64,000 bases of DNA from Pseudoduganella armeniaca (GCF_003028855.1 NZ_CP028324.1:4154001-4218000); one strand, 5' to 3'. Shown: positions 1 through 8,631, counted from the first letter of the stretch. Notes: generated by a model not told the origin, from the letters alone. A program made the numbers and translations.

Positions 1-993
1 GACCTGGCCACGGCCGACAAGAGCGGCGACGGCATCCTGTCGGTGAAGGAGCTGGCGGCGGCGATCAATATCGCGTCCGGCAACACGGCCAAGGTGACGG
101 CCTCGACAATGACGGTCAACGGCGTCCAGCAGCTGGTGCTGACGGGCAGCGAGACGGGCGCGGCCAACACGGTGTCGATCGACGCCAGTGCCCTGCCCGC
201 CGGCGCGCTGAAGGATGCGCTGGACCTGCCGGGCAACCGCAAGGACCTGATCGCGGCGCAGGACGCCATCGTCTGGCTGGGCGAACAGGGCACCGGTACG
301 CCGCTGCAGCAGGCCTCGAACACGTACAACATCGTCGACGGCGTGTCGATGACGTTCACGAAGGCCCAGGCCCCGCTGGAAAAGCCGGTCAGCCTGACGG
401 TGGGCACGGACTCGTCCGGCACGCAGGCGAACCTGCAAGGCTTCGTGGACGGCTGGAACGCGCTGGTCAAGACGCTGCAGGGCCTGACGGACTCGGGCGA
501 CGCGGTGAAGGGCCAGTCGGCGGGTGCGTTCAGTTCGGACGCCGGCGTGCAGGCACTGCGTACGCGCATGCAGGCGGCGCTGCGGCAGGAAGTGGGCGGC
601 GTCAGCCTGGTGAATTACGGCATCACGGCCCAGCGCGACGGTACGCTGAGCTTGAACACGACGCGCCTGACCAAGGCGCTGGCGGCGAATCCGACCGGCC
701 TGGACGCCATCATGGGTTCGTCGAGCCTGACCACACCGTCCGGTGTCATGGGCAGCCTGGACAAGCTGATGGACCAGTGGACGGACACGTCGACGGGCCA
801 GATCTCGAAGCGGCGCGACAACAACACCAAGCTGCAGAGCTCGATCTTGGACCGCCAGGCACGCCTGGACAAGCAGTACGAGTCGGCCTACGTGCGCTAC
901 CTGAACCAATTTACCAAGCTGCAGACGCTGCAAGCGCAGATGGGCAGCAATACCAGTATTTTCGACGCCCTGTTCGGCGACAAATCGAACTGA
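1..993 (+). CDS. fliD: Flagellar filament cap protein FliD (LafB-like), 5' end outside window
   Basis: FliD sits at the filament tip and folds exported flagellin into place. The reading frame is open from base 1, so 330 C-terminal residues are visible. The end (LDKQYESAYVRYLNQFTKLQ, then a short tail with SIFDALFG) is the coiled-coil terminus typical of FliD. The middle has the usual beta-rich pattern (LVLTGSETGAANT, then NTYNIVDGVSMTF). Residues 6-17 form a textbook EF-hand loop (D, S, D, G, L, E at loop positions 1, 3, 5, 6, 8, 12), which is unusual in FliD. It is the first gene of a run in laf order (fliD, fliS, fliT, fliK, fliL, fliA, motA, motB). Family assignment is firm; lateral type is inferred from order. 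Confidence 0.92.
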   Translation, partial: DLATADKSGDGILSVKELAAAINIASGNTAKVTASTMTVNGVQQLVLTGSETGAANTVSIDASALPAGALKDALDLPGNRKDLIAAQDAIVWLGEQGTGTPLQQASNTYNIVDGVSMTFTKAQAPLEKPVSLTVGTDSSGTQANLQGFVDGWNALVKTLQGLTDSGDAVKGQSAGAFSSDAGVQALRTRMQAALRQEVGGVSLVNYGITAQRDGTLSLNTTRLTKALAANPTGLDAIMGSSSLTTPSGVMGSLDKLMDQWTDTSTGQISKRRDNNTKLQSSILDRQARLDKQYESAYVRYLNQFTKLQTLQAQMGSNTSIFDALFGDKSN

Positions 994-1053
994 GCCTGAC
1001 GGCCGGCCGAGCGAGCAGGGACAACCAGCATACCAGCATAGAACGGTGACCCC

Positions 1054-1443
1054 ATGATGAATCACGACGCATACAGCGAATACCACTCGACCAACCTGGA
1101 CGCGCAGACGGCGCGCGCCTCGCCGATCGAGCTGGTGCTGGTCCTGACGGACGGCCTGCTGGAAGAGCTGGCCCGCGCCCGCGGCCACGTCGTGGGCAAG
1201 CGCTATGAATTGAAGGCTACCAGCCTGGACAAGTGCACGCAGATCATCAACGGCCTGTCCAGCTCGCTCGATTTCGACAATGGCGGCGAAGTCGTCGCCA
1301 ATCTCGGCCGCCTGTACGACTACTGTGCCGCGCGCCTGTACCGGGCCGGCATCGACATGGACCCGGCCATCATCGACGAGGTCGTGGGCCTGTTGTCGAC
1401 GATCCGCCAGGGCTGGCTTGGCGTGCAGGCCAAGCATGGATAG
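1054..1443 (+). CDS. fliS: Flagellin export chaperone FliS (LafC-like)
   Basis: FliS binds unexported flagellin in the cytoplasm and stops premature polymerisation. The 129-residue product has the family length and pattern: N-terminal YSEYHSTNLDAQTARASPIE, then LVLVLTDGLLEELARARGHV, and a late helix containing LGRLYDYCAARLYRA. The gene follows fliD by 60 bases and overlaps the next gene by 8 bases, so co-transcription and translational coupling are likely. Start ATG 1054 is the first of two adjacent Met codons. Confidence 0.93.
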   Translation: MMNHDAYSEYHSTNLDAQTARASPIELVLVLTDGLLEELARARGHVVGKRYELKATSLDKCTQIINGLSSSLDFDNGGEVVANLGRLYDYCAARLYRAGIDMDPAIIDEVVGLLSTIRQGWLGVQAKHG

Positions 1444-1747
1444 GCAACAGCAGTTGTTGCGGATGGGCCAGCGCCTGTCCGCCGCCACCAGCGCGTCCGA
1501 CTGGGACGCGCTGGCGGAAATCAATACGTTGATGGCGTCCTCCTTGCCGGCCATGGCCGCCCAGGGCAAGTGGACGCCAGCCGAAAAGGCGGCCCTGGCC
1601 GCCTTGCGCCAACTGCACCGCGAAGCGGTGCAGAAGGTTGCAGCGGCCGGCGCGGAACTGGGCAAACACTTGCAGCACATGAACACGCACAAGGAGGGCT
1701 GGCTGGCTTATGCCCTTGATAACGATTTTGCCGGAACCGAAGCATGA
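1436..1747 (+). CDS. FliT/LafD-type flagellar chaperone-like protein
   Basis: A 103-residue, mostly helical protein lying between fliS and fliK, the place taken by fliT in polar systems and lafD in lateral ones. Those proteins are small export chaperones, FliT mainly for FliD. Sequence identity to FliT is not obvious by eye, so the role rests on position, length and helical character (residues about 1-85 have repeating hydrophobic heptads; tail ends NDFAGTEA). The ATG at 1436 overlaps the end of fliS by 8 bases and the stop overlaps the fliK start (ATGA), so all three are probably coupled. Confidence 0.72.
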   Translation: MDRQQQLLRMGQRLSAATSASDWDALAEINTLMASSLPAMAAQGKWTPAEKAALAALRQLHREAVQKVAAAGAELGKHLQHMNTHKEGWLAYALDNDFAGTEA

Positions 1748-2972
1748 TGATGACTTTCCCCTCCGCGCCGGGTGGCGCGACTCCCGACACGACGCTGCCG
1801 GGTGTGACTGCCGCACCGGGCGTGCCCGCTGACGGCCAAGGCGACGCGACGGGCCTGCCCGCGCTGTTCGCGCAACTGCTGGACGTGGCCGCCGCCGCCG
1901 TGCCGGGCCTCGACATGGCCGGCCTGGAAGGCGCCGCCGCGCCCGCTGGCGAGACCACCGTCGCCACGGCTGAAGGCGCAGGCAGCGGCACCGATACCGG
2001 TACCGAAGCGGCCGCCGCGCCGCTGGCCGCCATGCTGCCGATGATGAATTTCGCCGCGCTGGCCGTGACGCGTCCGGATGTCGCCACCACCGTGGCCGCC
2101 GGCGTGCCTGCTACCGGCACGGCCACCGCAGCGGTGACCGGTAACGGCCTGCCGGCACTGGACGGTGCCGCCGGCCAGGTGCAGGTGCGCAACCTCTCGC
2201 TGCTGGCCGCCACCTCGGACCAGGCGCGTCAGGCGGCCGCCAACGCCATCACGGCCGCGGCGCTGCCGGTCAACGCCCGCGTGCAGGCCCCGGTCGTTGC
2301 ACCGGTGCAAAGTGAACAGGCGCCAGTGGCCGGCAACAGCCGCACGGCACTGCCGTCCGGCACCGTTGCCGCGCCGACCACGACGGCCGCCGCGCCGGCC
2401 CCGTTGACGGCCGTGGCGCAGGATGCCGGCCTGGCCTCGGACAGCAATGGCCGTGGCGACGACAGCGGCCAGAACCCGACGTTTCGCAGCGTGATGTCGG
2501 CGGCGGCCCCGGCCCGACCGACAACAGCGCGACCGCCGCCACCGTCAAGCTGGCTGGCAACCCGGACCAGTGGCAGCAGCCGCTGCGCGCCGCGCTGGGC
2601 GACCGCCTGCAGTTGCAATTGCAGCGCAATAACGAACACGCGGTGATCCGCCTGGAACCGCCGAACCTGGGCAGCATCGAGATCTCGATCCGCCACACGG
2701 CCGGCGCGCTGCAGGTGAACCTGTCGGCCAGCAACAGCGACGTGCTGCGCCAGTTGAACAACGTCAGCGACAACATGCGCCAGGACCTGTCGCAGCGCCA
2801 GTTCAGCGACGTGGCGGTGACGGTGTCGTCCTCCACCAACCGCGGCCTGGCCGACGGCAATGGCGGTGGCCGCCAGGGCGAGCGTGAACAGCAGGAACGC
2901 GGCCCGGGCCGGGCCCTGTCGGACGACGACACGCCCTCCTCCACCTTTGCCATGCTGAACGAGCGGGAGTAA
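1744..2972 (+). CDS. fliK: Flagellar hook-length control protein FliK (LafE-like), frame broken once
   Basis: FliK measures hook length and switches export specificity. The first part is a long Ala/Thr/Pro-rich disordered region, normal for FliK. The conserved C-terminal Flg_hook domain is read one frame away (LQLQRNNEHAVIRLEPPNLG, then SASNSDVLRQLNNVSDNMRQ), followed by a Gly/Arg/Glu-rich tail. The frame changes in a G/C run at about 2500-2515; adding one base gives one protein of about 409 residues. With similar breaks elsewhere in the window, a sequencing error is more likely than decay. ATG 1744 overlaps the previous stop. Confidence 0.85.
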
Positions 2973-2979
2973 TACGTAA

Positions 2980-3492
2980 ATGAACAAGAAGATGATCATC
3001 GCCTTCGCCGCCGTGGCGCTGCTGTGCGCCGGCGGCGCGGGCGGGGCGGTATGGTATTTCGCGGCGCCGAAGGCCGATGCCGAGCATGCCGAGGAAGAAG
3101 CCAAGGACGGCAAGCACGCGGACGCCAAGGCCAAGAAAAAGAAGAAGGACGACAAGAAGGAAGAGGAAGCGGAGCCGCTGAAGTACCTGACGGTGGACAA
3201 GGTCATCGTCATGCTGCGTCGTGGCGAGGGCGAGAACGTGTCGCACTACCTGTCGGCCGATCTCGTCGTGGCCACCCCGGTCAAGCAGGAAAAGGAAGCC
3301 AAGGAACACCTGCCGCTGCTGCGCAGCGTGGCGGTGCGCCAGCTGTCGAACCTGTCGATGGACAAGGCGCAGGGCATGACGATCGACCAGTTCGCCGAAG
3401 AGCTGAACAAGGCCTACGAGGACACCTATGAGAAGGAAGGCCGCGAGCAGCCCTTCAAGGAAGTCATGATCGGCAAGCTGATCATTGAGTAA
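2980..3492 (+). CDS. fliL: Flagellar basal-body-associated protein FliL (LafF-like)
   Basis: FliL is a single-span inner-membrane protein next to the stator that supports torque and stator stability. The 170-residue product has a membrane segment at about residues 6-27, a Lys/Glu/Asp-rich linker (about 33-60, with a run of five Lys) and a C-terminal FliL domain (KYLTVDKVIVMLRR, then LPLLRSVAVRQLSNLSMDKA, ending FKEVMIGKLIIE). It begins 7 bases after fliK. Placement just before fliA and the stator genes matches lafF. Confidence 0.9.
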   Translation: MNKKMIIAFAAVALLCAGGAGGAVWYFAAPKADAEHAEEEAKDGKHADAKAKKKKKDDKKEEEAEPLKYLTVDKVIVMLRRGEGENVSHYLSADLVVATPVKQEKEAKEHLPLLRSVAVRQLSNLSMDKAQGMTIDQFAEELNKAYEDTYEKEGREQPFKEVMIGKLIIE

Positions 3493-3519
3493 TGCGGCTG
3501 AAACGAACGTGAGGCAAGC

Positions 3520-4290
3520 ATGGCTTTGGTAGCAACCGAAAACTATTCCGAAAGCTATGGCGCAAGCTATGGCGAAAGCTACGGCGAAGCATTCGCCGCA
3601 ACGGGCGCGGCCGCGGCAATGACCCCGGCAGCCGAACAGAAACACCTGCTGGCGTACGCGCCGCTGGTCAAGAAGATCGTCCGCCAGCTCAATTCCCAGG
3701 TGGCGGGCGCCATCGACCGCGAGGACATGGAGCAGATCGGCCTGATGGGCCTGCTGGAAGCGCTGCGCCGCTACGGCGAGCCCGACGCGGGGTTCGGCAG
3801 CTATGCCAGCCTGCGCATCCGCGGCGCCATCCTGGACGAGCTGCGCCGTCAGGACTGGCGCCCCCGTGCCGTGCGCCAGCAGAGCCACAAGCTGCGCGAC
3901 GGCGTGCGTGCGCTGACGCGCAAGCTGGGCCGCGAGCCGAGCGAACAGGAAGCCATTGCCGGCCTGGGCATCACGGCCGAGGAATACATGGCCTACCAGC
4001 TCGACGAGAACGCCGAGGTGCTGGCCAGCTTCGACGACCTGCTGCAGGAACAGGGCTCGGAAATGGGCGCGGGCCACTCGCCCAGCCCGGAAGAGCAACT
4101 GATGGTGCGGCGCAGCCTGGAACAGGCCCTGAACGGCCTGAACGAACGCGAACAGCGCGTCGTGCAGATGTACTACGAGTTCGAGCTGAGCTACAAGGAA
4201 ATCGCGGCCGTGCTGGACCTGACGGACGCCCGCGTGTGCCAGCTGAACAAGGCCGCGCTGAACAAGATGAAAGCCGTGCTGCAAGCCTGA
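3520..4290 (+). CDS. fliA: Flagellar RNA polymerase sigma-28 factor FliA (LafS-like)
   Basis: FliA directs RNA polymerase to late flagellar promoters and is held inactive by FlgM until the hook is complete. Region 2 (LLAYAPLVKKIVRQLNSQ, DREDMEQIGLMGLLEALRRY, then SYASLRIRGAILDELRRQDW) and region 4 (LNEREQRVVQMYYEFELSYK plus EIAAVLDLTDARVCQLNKAA) are clear. At 256 residues it is normal in length, but the first 34 residues are an extra low-complexity segment built from a 12-base repeat (ESYG/ASYG/ESYG/EAFA). The neighbouring motA/motB and flgM fit lafS. Confidence 0.93.
   Translation: MALVATENYSESYGASYGESYGEAFAATGAAAAMTPAAEQKHLLAYAPLVKKIVRQLNSQVAGAIDREDMEQIGLMGLLEALRRYGEPDAGFGSYASLRIRGAILDELRRQDWRPRAVRQQSHKLRDGVRALTRKLGREPSEQEAIAGLGITAEEYMAYQLDENAEVLASFDDLLQEQGSEMGAGHSPSPEEQLMVRRSLEQALNGLNEREQRVVQMYYEFELSYKEIAAVLDLTDARVCQLNKAALNKMKAVLQA
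3550..3597 (+). repeat. Four 12-bp in-frame repeats in the 5' end of fliA
   Basis: Units start at 3550, 3562, 3574 and 3586; the first three differ by one or two bases from gaaagctatggc and the fourth is diverged. They encode the Tyr/Gly/Ser-rich N-terminal extension of the sigma factor. Because the unit is a multiple of three, copy-number change would alter length without breaking the frame. Confidence 0.8.
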
Positions 4291-4321
4291 CCGGCGGCAC
4301 CACAATAAAAGGACTACCACC

Positions 4322-5230
4322 ATGCAGCAAATTATCGGCCTCGTGATCATCATGGGCAGCGTGTTCGGCGGCTACGTGCTGATGGGCGGCGCGTTCCACG
4401 CGATCTGGCAACCGATCGAACTCCTGGTCATCGCCGGCGCCGGCATCGGCGCCCTGGTGCTGGGCAATCCCGGCCACATCCTGCACGAGCTGGGCCACCA
4501 GCTGAAGAAGATCGTGATCCGCAAGAAATACGACTCGGAATTCCAGCGCCAGCTGCTGCTGCTCATGTACGAGCTGCTGCAACTGGCCGCCGGCGGCCTG
4601 AAGGCACTGGACGCACACGTCGAGGCGCCGAAGGACAGCCCGATCTTCCAGCGCTACCCGCTCGTGCTGGAAGAGCAGAAGCTGCTGGCGTTCATCGTCG
4701 ACAACTTCCGCCTAATGGCAATGGGCAAGATCAACGCCCACGAGCTGGAGGGCGTGCTCGAGCAGGAACTGGAGCTGATCCACGAAGAACTGACGCAGCC
4801 GGCCAAGTCGCTCAACAAGATCGGCGAGGCAATGCCGGGCTTCGGCATCCTGGCGGCCGTGCTGGGCATCGTGATCACGATGGGCAGCGTGGGCGAAGGC
4901 GCCACCTCCGGCGAGATCGCCGAACACGTGGGCGCCGCGATGGTCGGTACCTTCATCGGTATTTTCCTGTGCTACGGCCTGATCGATCCGATCTGCAACA
5001 TGCTCAAGCAGCTGGTGGGCGAGGAAGCGTCGACGATGGAAATCGTCAAGGTGGTGCTGGTGACGCACGTGGCCGGCAAGCCCGCGCTGCTGGCGATCGA
5101 CGCCGGCCGCCGCCTGGTGCAGCTGAACACCAAGCCGAGCTTCGCCCAACTGGAAAGCTGGATCACCGCGATGGAAGGCGGCGACGACGGCGGCAGCAGC
5201 CGAGGAGGTGGCCGTGCAAAAGCCGCATGA
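4322..5230 (+). CDS. motA: Flagellar stator protein MotA (LafT-like)
   Basis: MotA forms the ring of the proton-driven stator with MotB. The 302-residue product has four membrane segments (about 1-20, 34-50, 178-200, 207-230) and a charged cytoplasmic loop (HELEGVLEQELELIHEELTQ). Both prolines important in E. coli MotA are kept (MPGFGILAAVLGIV and LIDPICN), and the tail has the MotA KPSFAQLESW signature. The C-terminus ends Gly/Lys/Ala-rich and overlaps the start of motB. Gene order points to lateral-type LafT. Confidence 0.92.
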   Translation: MQQIIGLVIIMGSVFGGYVLMGGAFHAIWQPIELLVIAGAGIGALVLGNPGHILHELGHQLKKIVIRKKYDSEFQRQLLLLMYELLQLAAGGLKALDAHVEAPKDSPIFQRYPLVLEEQKLLAFIVDNFRLMAMGKINAHELEGVLEQELELIHEELTQPAKSLNKIGEAMPGFGILAAVLGIVITMGSVGEGATSGEIAEHVGAAMVGTFIGIFLCYGLIDPICNMLKQLVGEEASTMEIVKVVLVTHVAGKPALLAIDAGRRLVQLNTKPSFAQLESWITAMEGGDDGGSSRGGGRAKAA

Positions 5231-6188
5231 TAAACACCACGAAACCACCATCGTCAAGCGCGGCGGCGGCAAGCACGCGCATGACGAGCACGGCGGTGCA
5301 TGGAAGGTCGCGTTCGCCGACTTCTGCCTGGCCCTGATGTGCCTGTTCCTGGTGCTGTGGCTGATGGCGTCCCGTAACACGGAAAGCCTGCAGCAGATCC
5401 TGACCCAGTCGGATGGCAACAAGACCGACCAGGGCAAGGGCGTAATGCCGGAACAGATCGGCGGCCCACGCGGCAGCCTGATCGAACGGTTCCCGATGCC
5501 GCGCACCGGCAACACGGACACCGACGGCAAAGCCGAGAACAGCACGGAGAACAGCCCGCAGGCGGCGCCGTCGAAGGTCAGCTACGACACCCCCGACGAC
5601 CTGGCACTGCTTGCCAAGGCGTTAAAGGAAATGAGCCAGGACGCGGGCCTGGCCAGCAACCTGGAATCGGTGGTGACGCCGTACGGTTTGCGCGTGATGC
5701 TGCACGATACTGATAAACAAGGCATGTTTGTGCGGGGCAGCGCCATTCCGACGGGCAAATTTACGACACTTATGCGGCAGATGGGCCCCCTTTTTGCACG
5801 CATGGAGAACCAAATGCTGATCGTTGGCCACACGGATTCGCTACAATATGCGGATACCAGCCACTCCGCATTTTCTAACTGGAACCTGTCGTCGAACCGC
5901 GCCATGTCCGCGCGGGCCCAGCTGCTTGCGGGCAGCATGCCGGCCGACAGCGTCCTGCAAGTCGTCGGCATGGCCGACCGGGCTCCGCTCGATACGAAGA
6001 ACGCCGCTGCCGGCATCAACCGCCGCATCGAACTGCTGATCCTGACCCGTGGCCAGGCCAGCGCGATCGCCGCGATGTTCGGCATGCCGGGCGATAAGGA
6101 AAGATTGGCGCCGGGCGTCGACACCGAACTGCCGGATGTCAGCGTGCTGAAACAACTGCGCGACAAGCTGCAGTCCGGCGGGAGGTAA
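5214..6188 (+). CDS. motB: Flagellar stator protein MotB (LafU-like)
   Basis: MotB anchors the stator to peptidoglycan and carries the proton-binding Asp. The membrane segment GGAWKVAFADFCLALMCLFL holds that Asp (residue 36), indicating proton rather than sodium drive. The C-terminal half is an OmpA-like domain (MLIVGHTDSLQ, then NWNLSSNRAMSARAQLL, then AAGINRRIELLIL). I chose GTG 5214 because an AGGAGG box at 5203-5208 lies five bases upstream; GTG 5208 would overlap that box. The start lies inside motA. Product 324 residues. Confidence 0.92.
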   Translation: MQKPHDKHHETTIVKRGGGKHAHDEHGGAWKVAFADFCLALMCLFLVLWLMASRNTESLQQILTQSDGNKTDQGKGVMPEQIGGPRGSLIERFPMPRTGNTDTDGKAENSTENSPQAAPSKVSYDTPDDLALLAKALKEMSQDAGLASNLESVVTPYGLRVMLHDTDKQGMFVRGSAIPTGKFTTLMRQMGPLFARMENQMLIVGHTDSLQYADTSHSAFSNWNLSSNRAMSARAQLLAGSMPADSVLQVVGMADRAPLDTKNAAAGINRRIELLILTRGQASAIAAMFGMPGDKERLAPGVDTELPDVSVLKQLRDKLQSGGR

Positions 6189-6193
6189 CGGAC

Positions 6194-6496
6194 ATGGCAA
6201 TTGAAACGAAGTCAAGAGGTCAACGTATGCGTATTTCTAGTGGAGCTCCCGGTACTGTTGCCGTCCAGACGGTCACCGACAGCGCGCCGGCCGAGTCGGT
6301 CCGGGCGCCGGCCCAGGTGGCCCGGGAAACCCTGCAGTCGGCGGTGATGCAGCCGGCCCTGCAGGCGATGAAGGACATGCCGGACATCGACCACGAGAAG
6401 GTGGCGATGCTGCGCGACGCGCTGGCCAAGGGCGAGCTGCCGTTCAACGCGAACAAGCTCGCCGGCCTGATCCAGCGTTTCCACGGAGAGCATTGA
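6194..6496 (+). CDS. flgM: Anti-sigma-28 factor FlgM
   Basis: FlgM binds FliA and is exported when the hook is finished, releasing the sigma factor. The C-terminal half has the FlgM signature (DIDHEKVAMLRDALAKGELP then FNANKLAGLIQRFHG); the N-terminal half is disordered, as in the family. ATG 6194 follows a GGAGG box at 6181-6185; a second usable start at ATG 6227 also has an AAGAGG box and would give 89 residues beginning MRISSG. It directly follows motB and abuts flgN, so the anti-sigma factor sits in the same run as its target fliA. Confidence 0.88.
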   Translation: MAIETKSRGQRMRISSGAPGTVAVQTVTDSAPAESVRAPAQVARETLQSAVMQPALQAMKDMPDIDHEKVAMLRDALAKGELPFNANKLAGLIQRFHGEH

Positions 6497-6940
6497 GTGA
6501 ACGGCAAGACCGCCCCGGCGCTGTCGCGCCAGGAAGCGATGAAACAGCTGCTACAGGGCGTGACGGACGACAAGGCCGGCTATGCCCAGCTCTTGAGCTT
6601 GCTGGACGAGCAGTTCGACGCCGCCATCCGCCACCAGCGCGAACGCCTGGGCAGTATCGCGGCGGCGATCGCCGACTTGGTGGACACGCTGGAAACGCGC
6701 CGCGCGCGCCGCGTCGAGCTGGCCACCGTGCTGGCCGGACCGCAGCCGACGATGGAGGCGATCTTTGCCCTGCTGCGCCCGGAATCGCGGGCGCGCGTGC
6801 AGGAAGACTGGGCTGCCCTGGAACAGATGGTGGGCGCGGCCAAGGCCGGCGGCAAGCGCAATGGCGACTTGCTGGCCGAACAATACACGATCATGCAGCG
6901 CGTGCTGCACGGCGAAGATCAACTCTATGAACCGGTCTGA
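6497..6940 (+). CDS. flgN: Flagellar export chaperone FlgN
   Basis: FlgN escorts the hook-filament junction proteins FlgK and FlgL to the export gate. The 147-residue product is all-helical, with the FlgN pattern of a long N-terminal helix (YAQLLSLLDEQFDAAIRHQR) and a second segment (NGDLLAEQYTIMQRVLHG). Translation appears to start at GTG 6497, immediately after the flgM stop. FlgN next to FlgM is the standard pairing. The end overlaps the next gene by 14 bases. Confidence 0.83.
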   Translation: MNGKTAPALSRQEAMKQLLQGVTDDKAGYAQLLSLLDEQFDAAIRHQRERLGSIAAAIADLVDTLETRRARRVELATVLAGPQPTMEAIFALLRPESRARVQEDWAALEQMVGAAKAGGKRNGDLLAEQYTIMQRVLHGEDQLYEPV

Positions 6941-7724
6941 TTTCACCTTTGCCACGGCGCCGACCCAGGCGACCGCCGCCACCGCATCGAACATGACGGC
7001 GGCCCGCCCCGCCCTGCCCGCCGGCTTTTCCGCTGGCAGCGGCGGCGCTGGCTTCTCCAGCACGTTCCGCCAGGTCCAATCCGACGTGACCGCCTTCATC
7101 AGCAATGGTGGCGGCGGCTTCGTCAATGACTCGTCCACGCCGCTGTCGGCCGACGGCGCGGCCTTGCGCGCGCGCCTGGCCGCCAATGCGCTGGGCGGCG
7201 CCGAGAGCAGCGGTGCCATCGACGGCGCGGCCGAGGTGGACGGCCAGCACGGCATCGACGGCGACCTGCAGCAGCAGTTCCTGGCCTCGATCCGGCCGCA
7301 TGCCGAGGAAGCGGCGCGCAAGCTGGGCGTCTCGCCGGACATCGTGGCGGCCCACGCGGCGCTGGAATCCGGCTGGGGCCAGCGCCCGCTGCGCAACGGC
7401 ACGGCGGACAGCCACAACCTGTTCGGCATCAAGGCCGGCGGCGCGTGGCAAGGCGACATCGCCGCCAACATGACGACCGAATACGAGCATGGCGCGGCGG
7501 TGAAGAAGGTCGAGAAATTCCGCAGCTATCCGGACCAGGCCAGCGCGTTCCGCGACTACGCCGGCATGCTCGCTTCCAATCCGCGTTACCAGAAGGCGCT
7601 GAACACCGGCAGCGACGCGCACGCGTTCGCCCAGGGCCTGCAGCAAGGCGGCTACGCCACCGATCCCGCCTATGCGCAGAAGCTGGCCAAGCTGGCGGCG
7701 CGGGTGGCGCGGACGGAGTATTAA
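6927..7724 (+). CDS. Stand-alone flagellar glucosaminidase (C-terminal domain of FlgJ)
   Basis: The 265-residue product has a low-complexity N-terminal third and then a glycoside hydrolase family 73 domain (residues about 115-250): FLASIRPHAEEAARKLGVSP, the catalytic-Glu segment AAHAALESGWGQRPLRNG, and SHNLFGIKAGGAW. It would cut peptidoglycan so the rod can pass. In enteric FlgJ this domain is fused behind the rod-cap domain; here it is separate, while the rod-cap part is at 16374. No signal peptide is visible, so export through the flagellar apparatus is likely. Confidence 0.88.
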   Translation: MNRSDFTFATAPTQATAATASNMTAARPALPAGFSAGSGGAGFSSTFRQVQSDVTAFISNGGGGFVNDSSTPLSADGAALRARLAANALGGAESSGAIDGAAEVDGQHGIDGDLQQQFLASIRPHAEEAARKLGVSPDIVAAHAALESGWGQRPLRNGTADSHNLFGIKAGGAWQGDIAANMTTEYEHGAAVKKVEKFRSYPDQASAFRDYAGMLASNPRYQKALNTGSDAHAFAQGLQQGGYATDPAYAQKLAKLAARVARTEY

Positions 7725-7743
7725 GTCTTCGAAATTCGTTATC

Positions 7744-7877
7744 GCATCAAGGCTTGGGGTCTGTCCCTTCGGGACTGACCCCGGTTTTCATCCGAGGCGC
7801 GCAGGCCCCACGTCTATTCAGCCTGAGCGATTAAAACCAGGGTCAGTCCCGAAGGGACAGACCCTAAGCCCTGATGC
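7744..7877. repeat. Palindromic intergenic element A
   Basis: Arms of about 45 bases (7744-7788 and 7833-7877) are nearly perfect inverted copies around a 44-base centre. Each arm contains gggtctgtccc and gggactgacccc around a ttc loop, so each can also fold on itself. It lies between convergent genes (glucosaminidase and a PEP-CTERM gene), where it could act as a two-way terminator. Related in layout to element C. Confidence 0.85.
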
Positions 7878-7878
7878 G

Positions 7879-8505
7879 CTAATCGGCCTCCCGCCGTCGC
7901 AGGAACAACACCCCCAGCCCCGCCAGCAGCATCCCTACCGCACCCGGCTCCGGCACCGGCGCGAGCACCACGTCGCGCCCGAACAGCGCCAGCGACGCGA
8001 AGTCCGGCGGCACGCCGGCGCGGTTGGTCCAGCGCACCTCCCAGGTACCATCCAGCGTCTGGCCCGGCAGGATGACCTGGTCGTCGAACAACCAGGCCGC
8101 GCCCGGGCTGCCGGCGTGCATGGCGAACGCCAGGTCCAGGGTGACGCCGGTGGTGGCGCTGGTATTCGTGACCGACCACAGCCCTGTGGTCGTCGTCGTT
8201 TCGCTGAAGGCGAAACGCAGCTGACCCAGGTTGCGGAAGTCGCTCCGGTGATCGTATTTGTCGAGCAGCGTCCAGGCCTCGCTGCCGTAGGGGTCGAAGG
8301 CCGGCGCCAGGCCGCTGCTGTTGCCGTCGCGGCCTGCATGCGGGTTCCAGCCCGAGACAAAGACGAAGGCGTCGGCCGGGCTGCCGGCCAGCGTGGCGTC
8401 GGCGCTGCTGGCGTCGGCCACGGCGGCGTGGGCCGTCGTGGTGAGATTGAAGGAAAGCAAAGTGGCAGCCGCGCCGGCCGCCAAGTGTCGCGTGAATTGT
8501 TTCAT
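7879..8505 (-). CDS. PEP-CTERM sorted exported protein, first of a pair
   Basis: The 208-residue product has a signal peptide (residues 1-28, ending TTAHA) and a C-terminal PEP-CTERM signal: VPEPGAVGMLLAGLGVLFL followed by three Arg. Such proteins are cleaved and anchored by an exosortase in exopolysaccharide-producing Gram-negatives. The core (WNPHAG..DGNSSG, then AWLFDDQVILPGQTLDGTWE) is shared with the neighbour at 8632-9257, so the two are a tandem duplication. The function of the core is not recognised. The pair sits within the flagellar locus, on the opposite strand to flgN and flgB. Confidence 0.82.
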   Translation of the reverse strand: MKQFTRHLAAGAAATLLSFNLTTTAHAAVADASSADATLAGSPADAFVFVSGWNPHAGRDGNSSGLAPAFDPYGSEAWTLLDKYDHRSDFRNLGQLRFAFSETTTTTGLWSVTNTSATTGVTLDLAFAMHAGSPGAAWLFDDQVILPGQTLDGTWEVRWTNRAGVPPDFASLALFGRDVVLAPVPEPGAVGMLLAGLGVLFLRRREAD

Positions 8506-8557
8506 CGTCGTTTCCTATGGGTGTCGGTTGCGATGGGTTGGCGCCGCCAAATCCCGT

Positions 8558-8611
8558 GGGGACAGGCACCGATCTCAGGGCGTTCCCGCCCTGAGATCGG
8601 TGCCTGTCCCC
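8558..8611. repeat. Palindromic intergenic element B
   Basis: Outer arms ggggacaggcacc / ggtgcctgtcccc continue into inner arms gatctcagggcg / cgccctgagatc around a 4-base loop, giving about 25 paired bases. It lies between the two PEP-CTERM genes, downstream of 8632-9257 and upstream of 7879-8505. The outer ends match elements D, F and G. Confidence 0.88.
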
Positions 8612-8631
8612 GGCGGGTCAATGGCCGGCGA

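Noticed and set aside
2495..2520. Programmed frameshift in fliK
   Set aside because: No slippery heptamer or strong downstream structure, and nine other genes show the same one-base loss.
2803..4353. Long minus-strand open frames opposite fliK-fliA
   Set aside because: They are mirror shadows of strongly conserved plus-strand genes and are low-complexity His/Arg/Leu text.
7741..7880. Insertion sequence ends
   Set aside because: The long inverted arms enclose only 44 bases and no gene, so a palindromic element is the better name.
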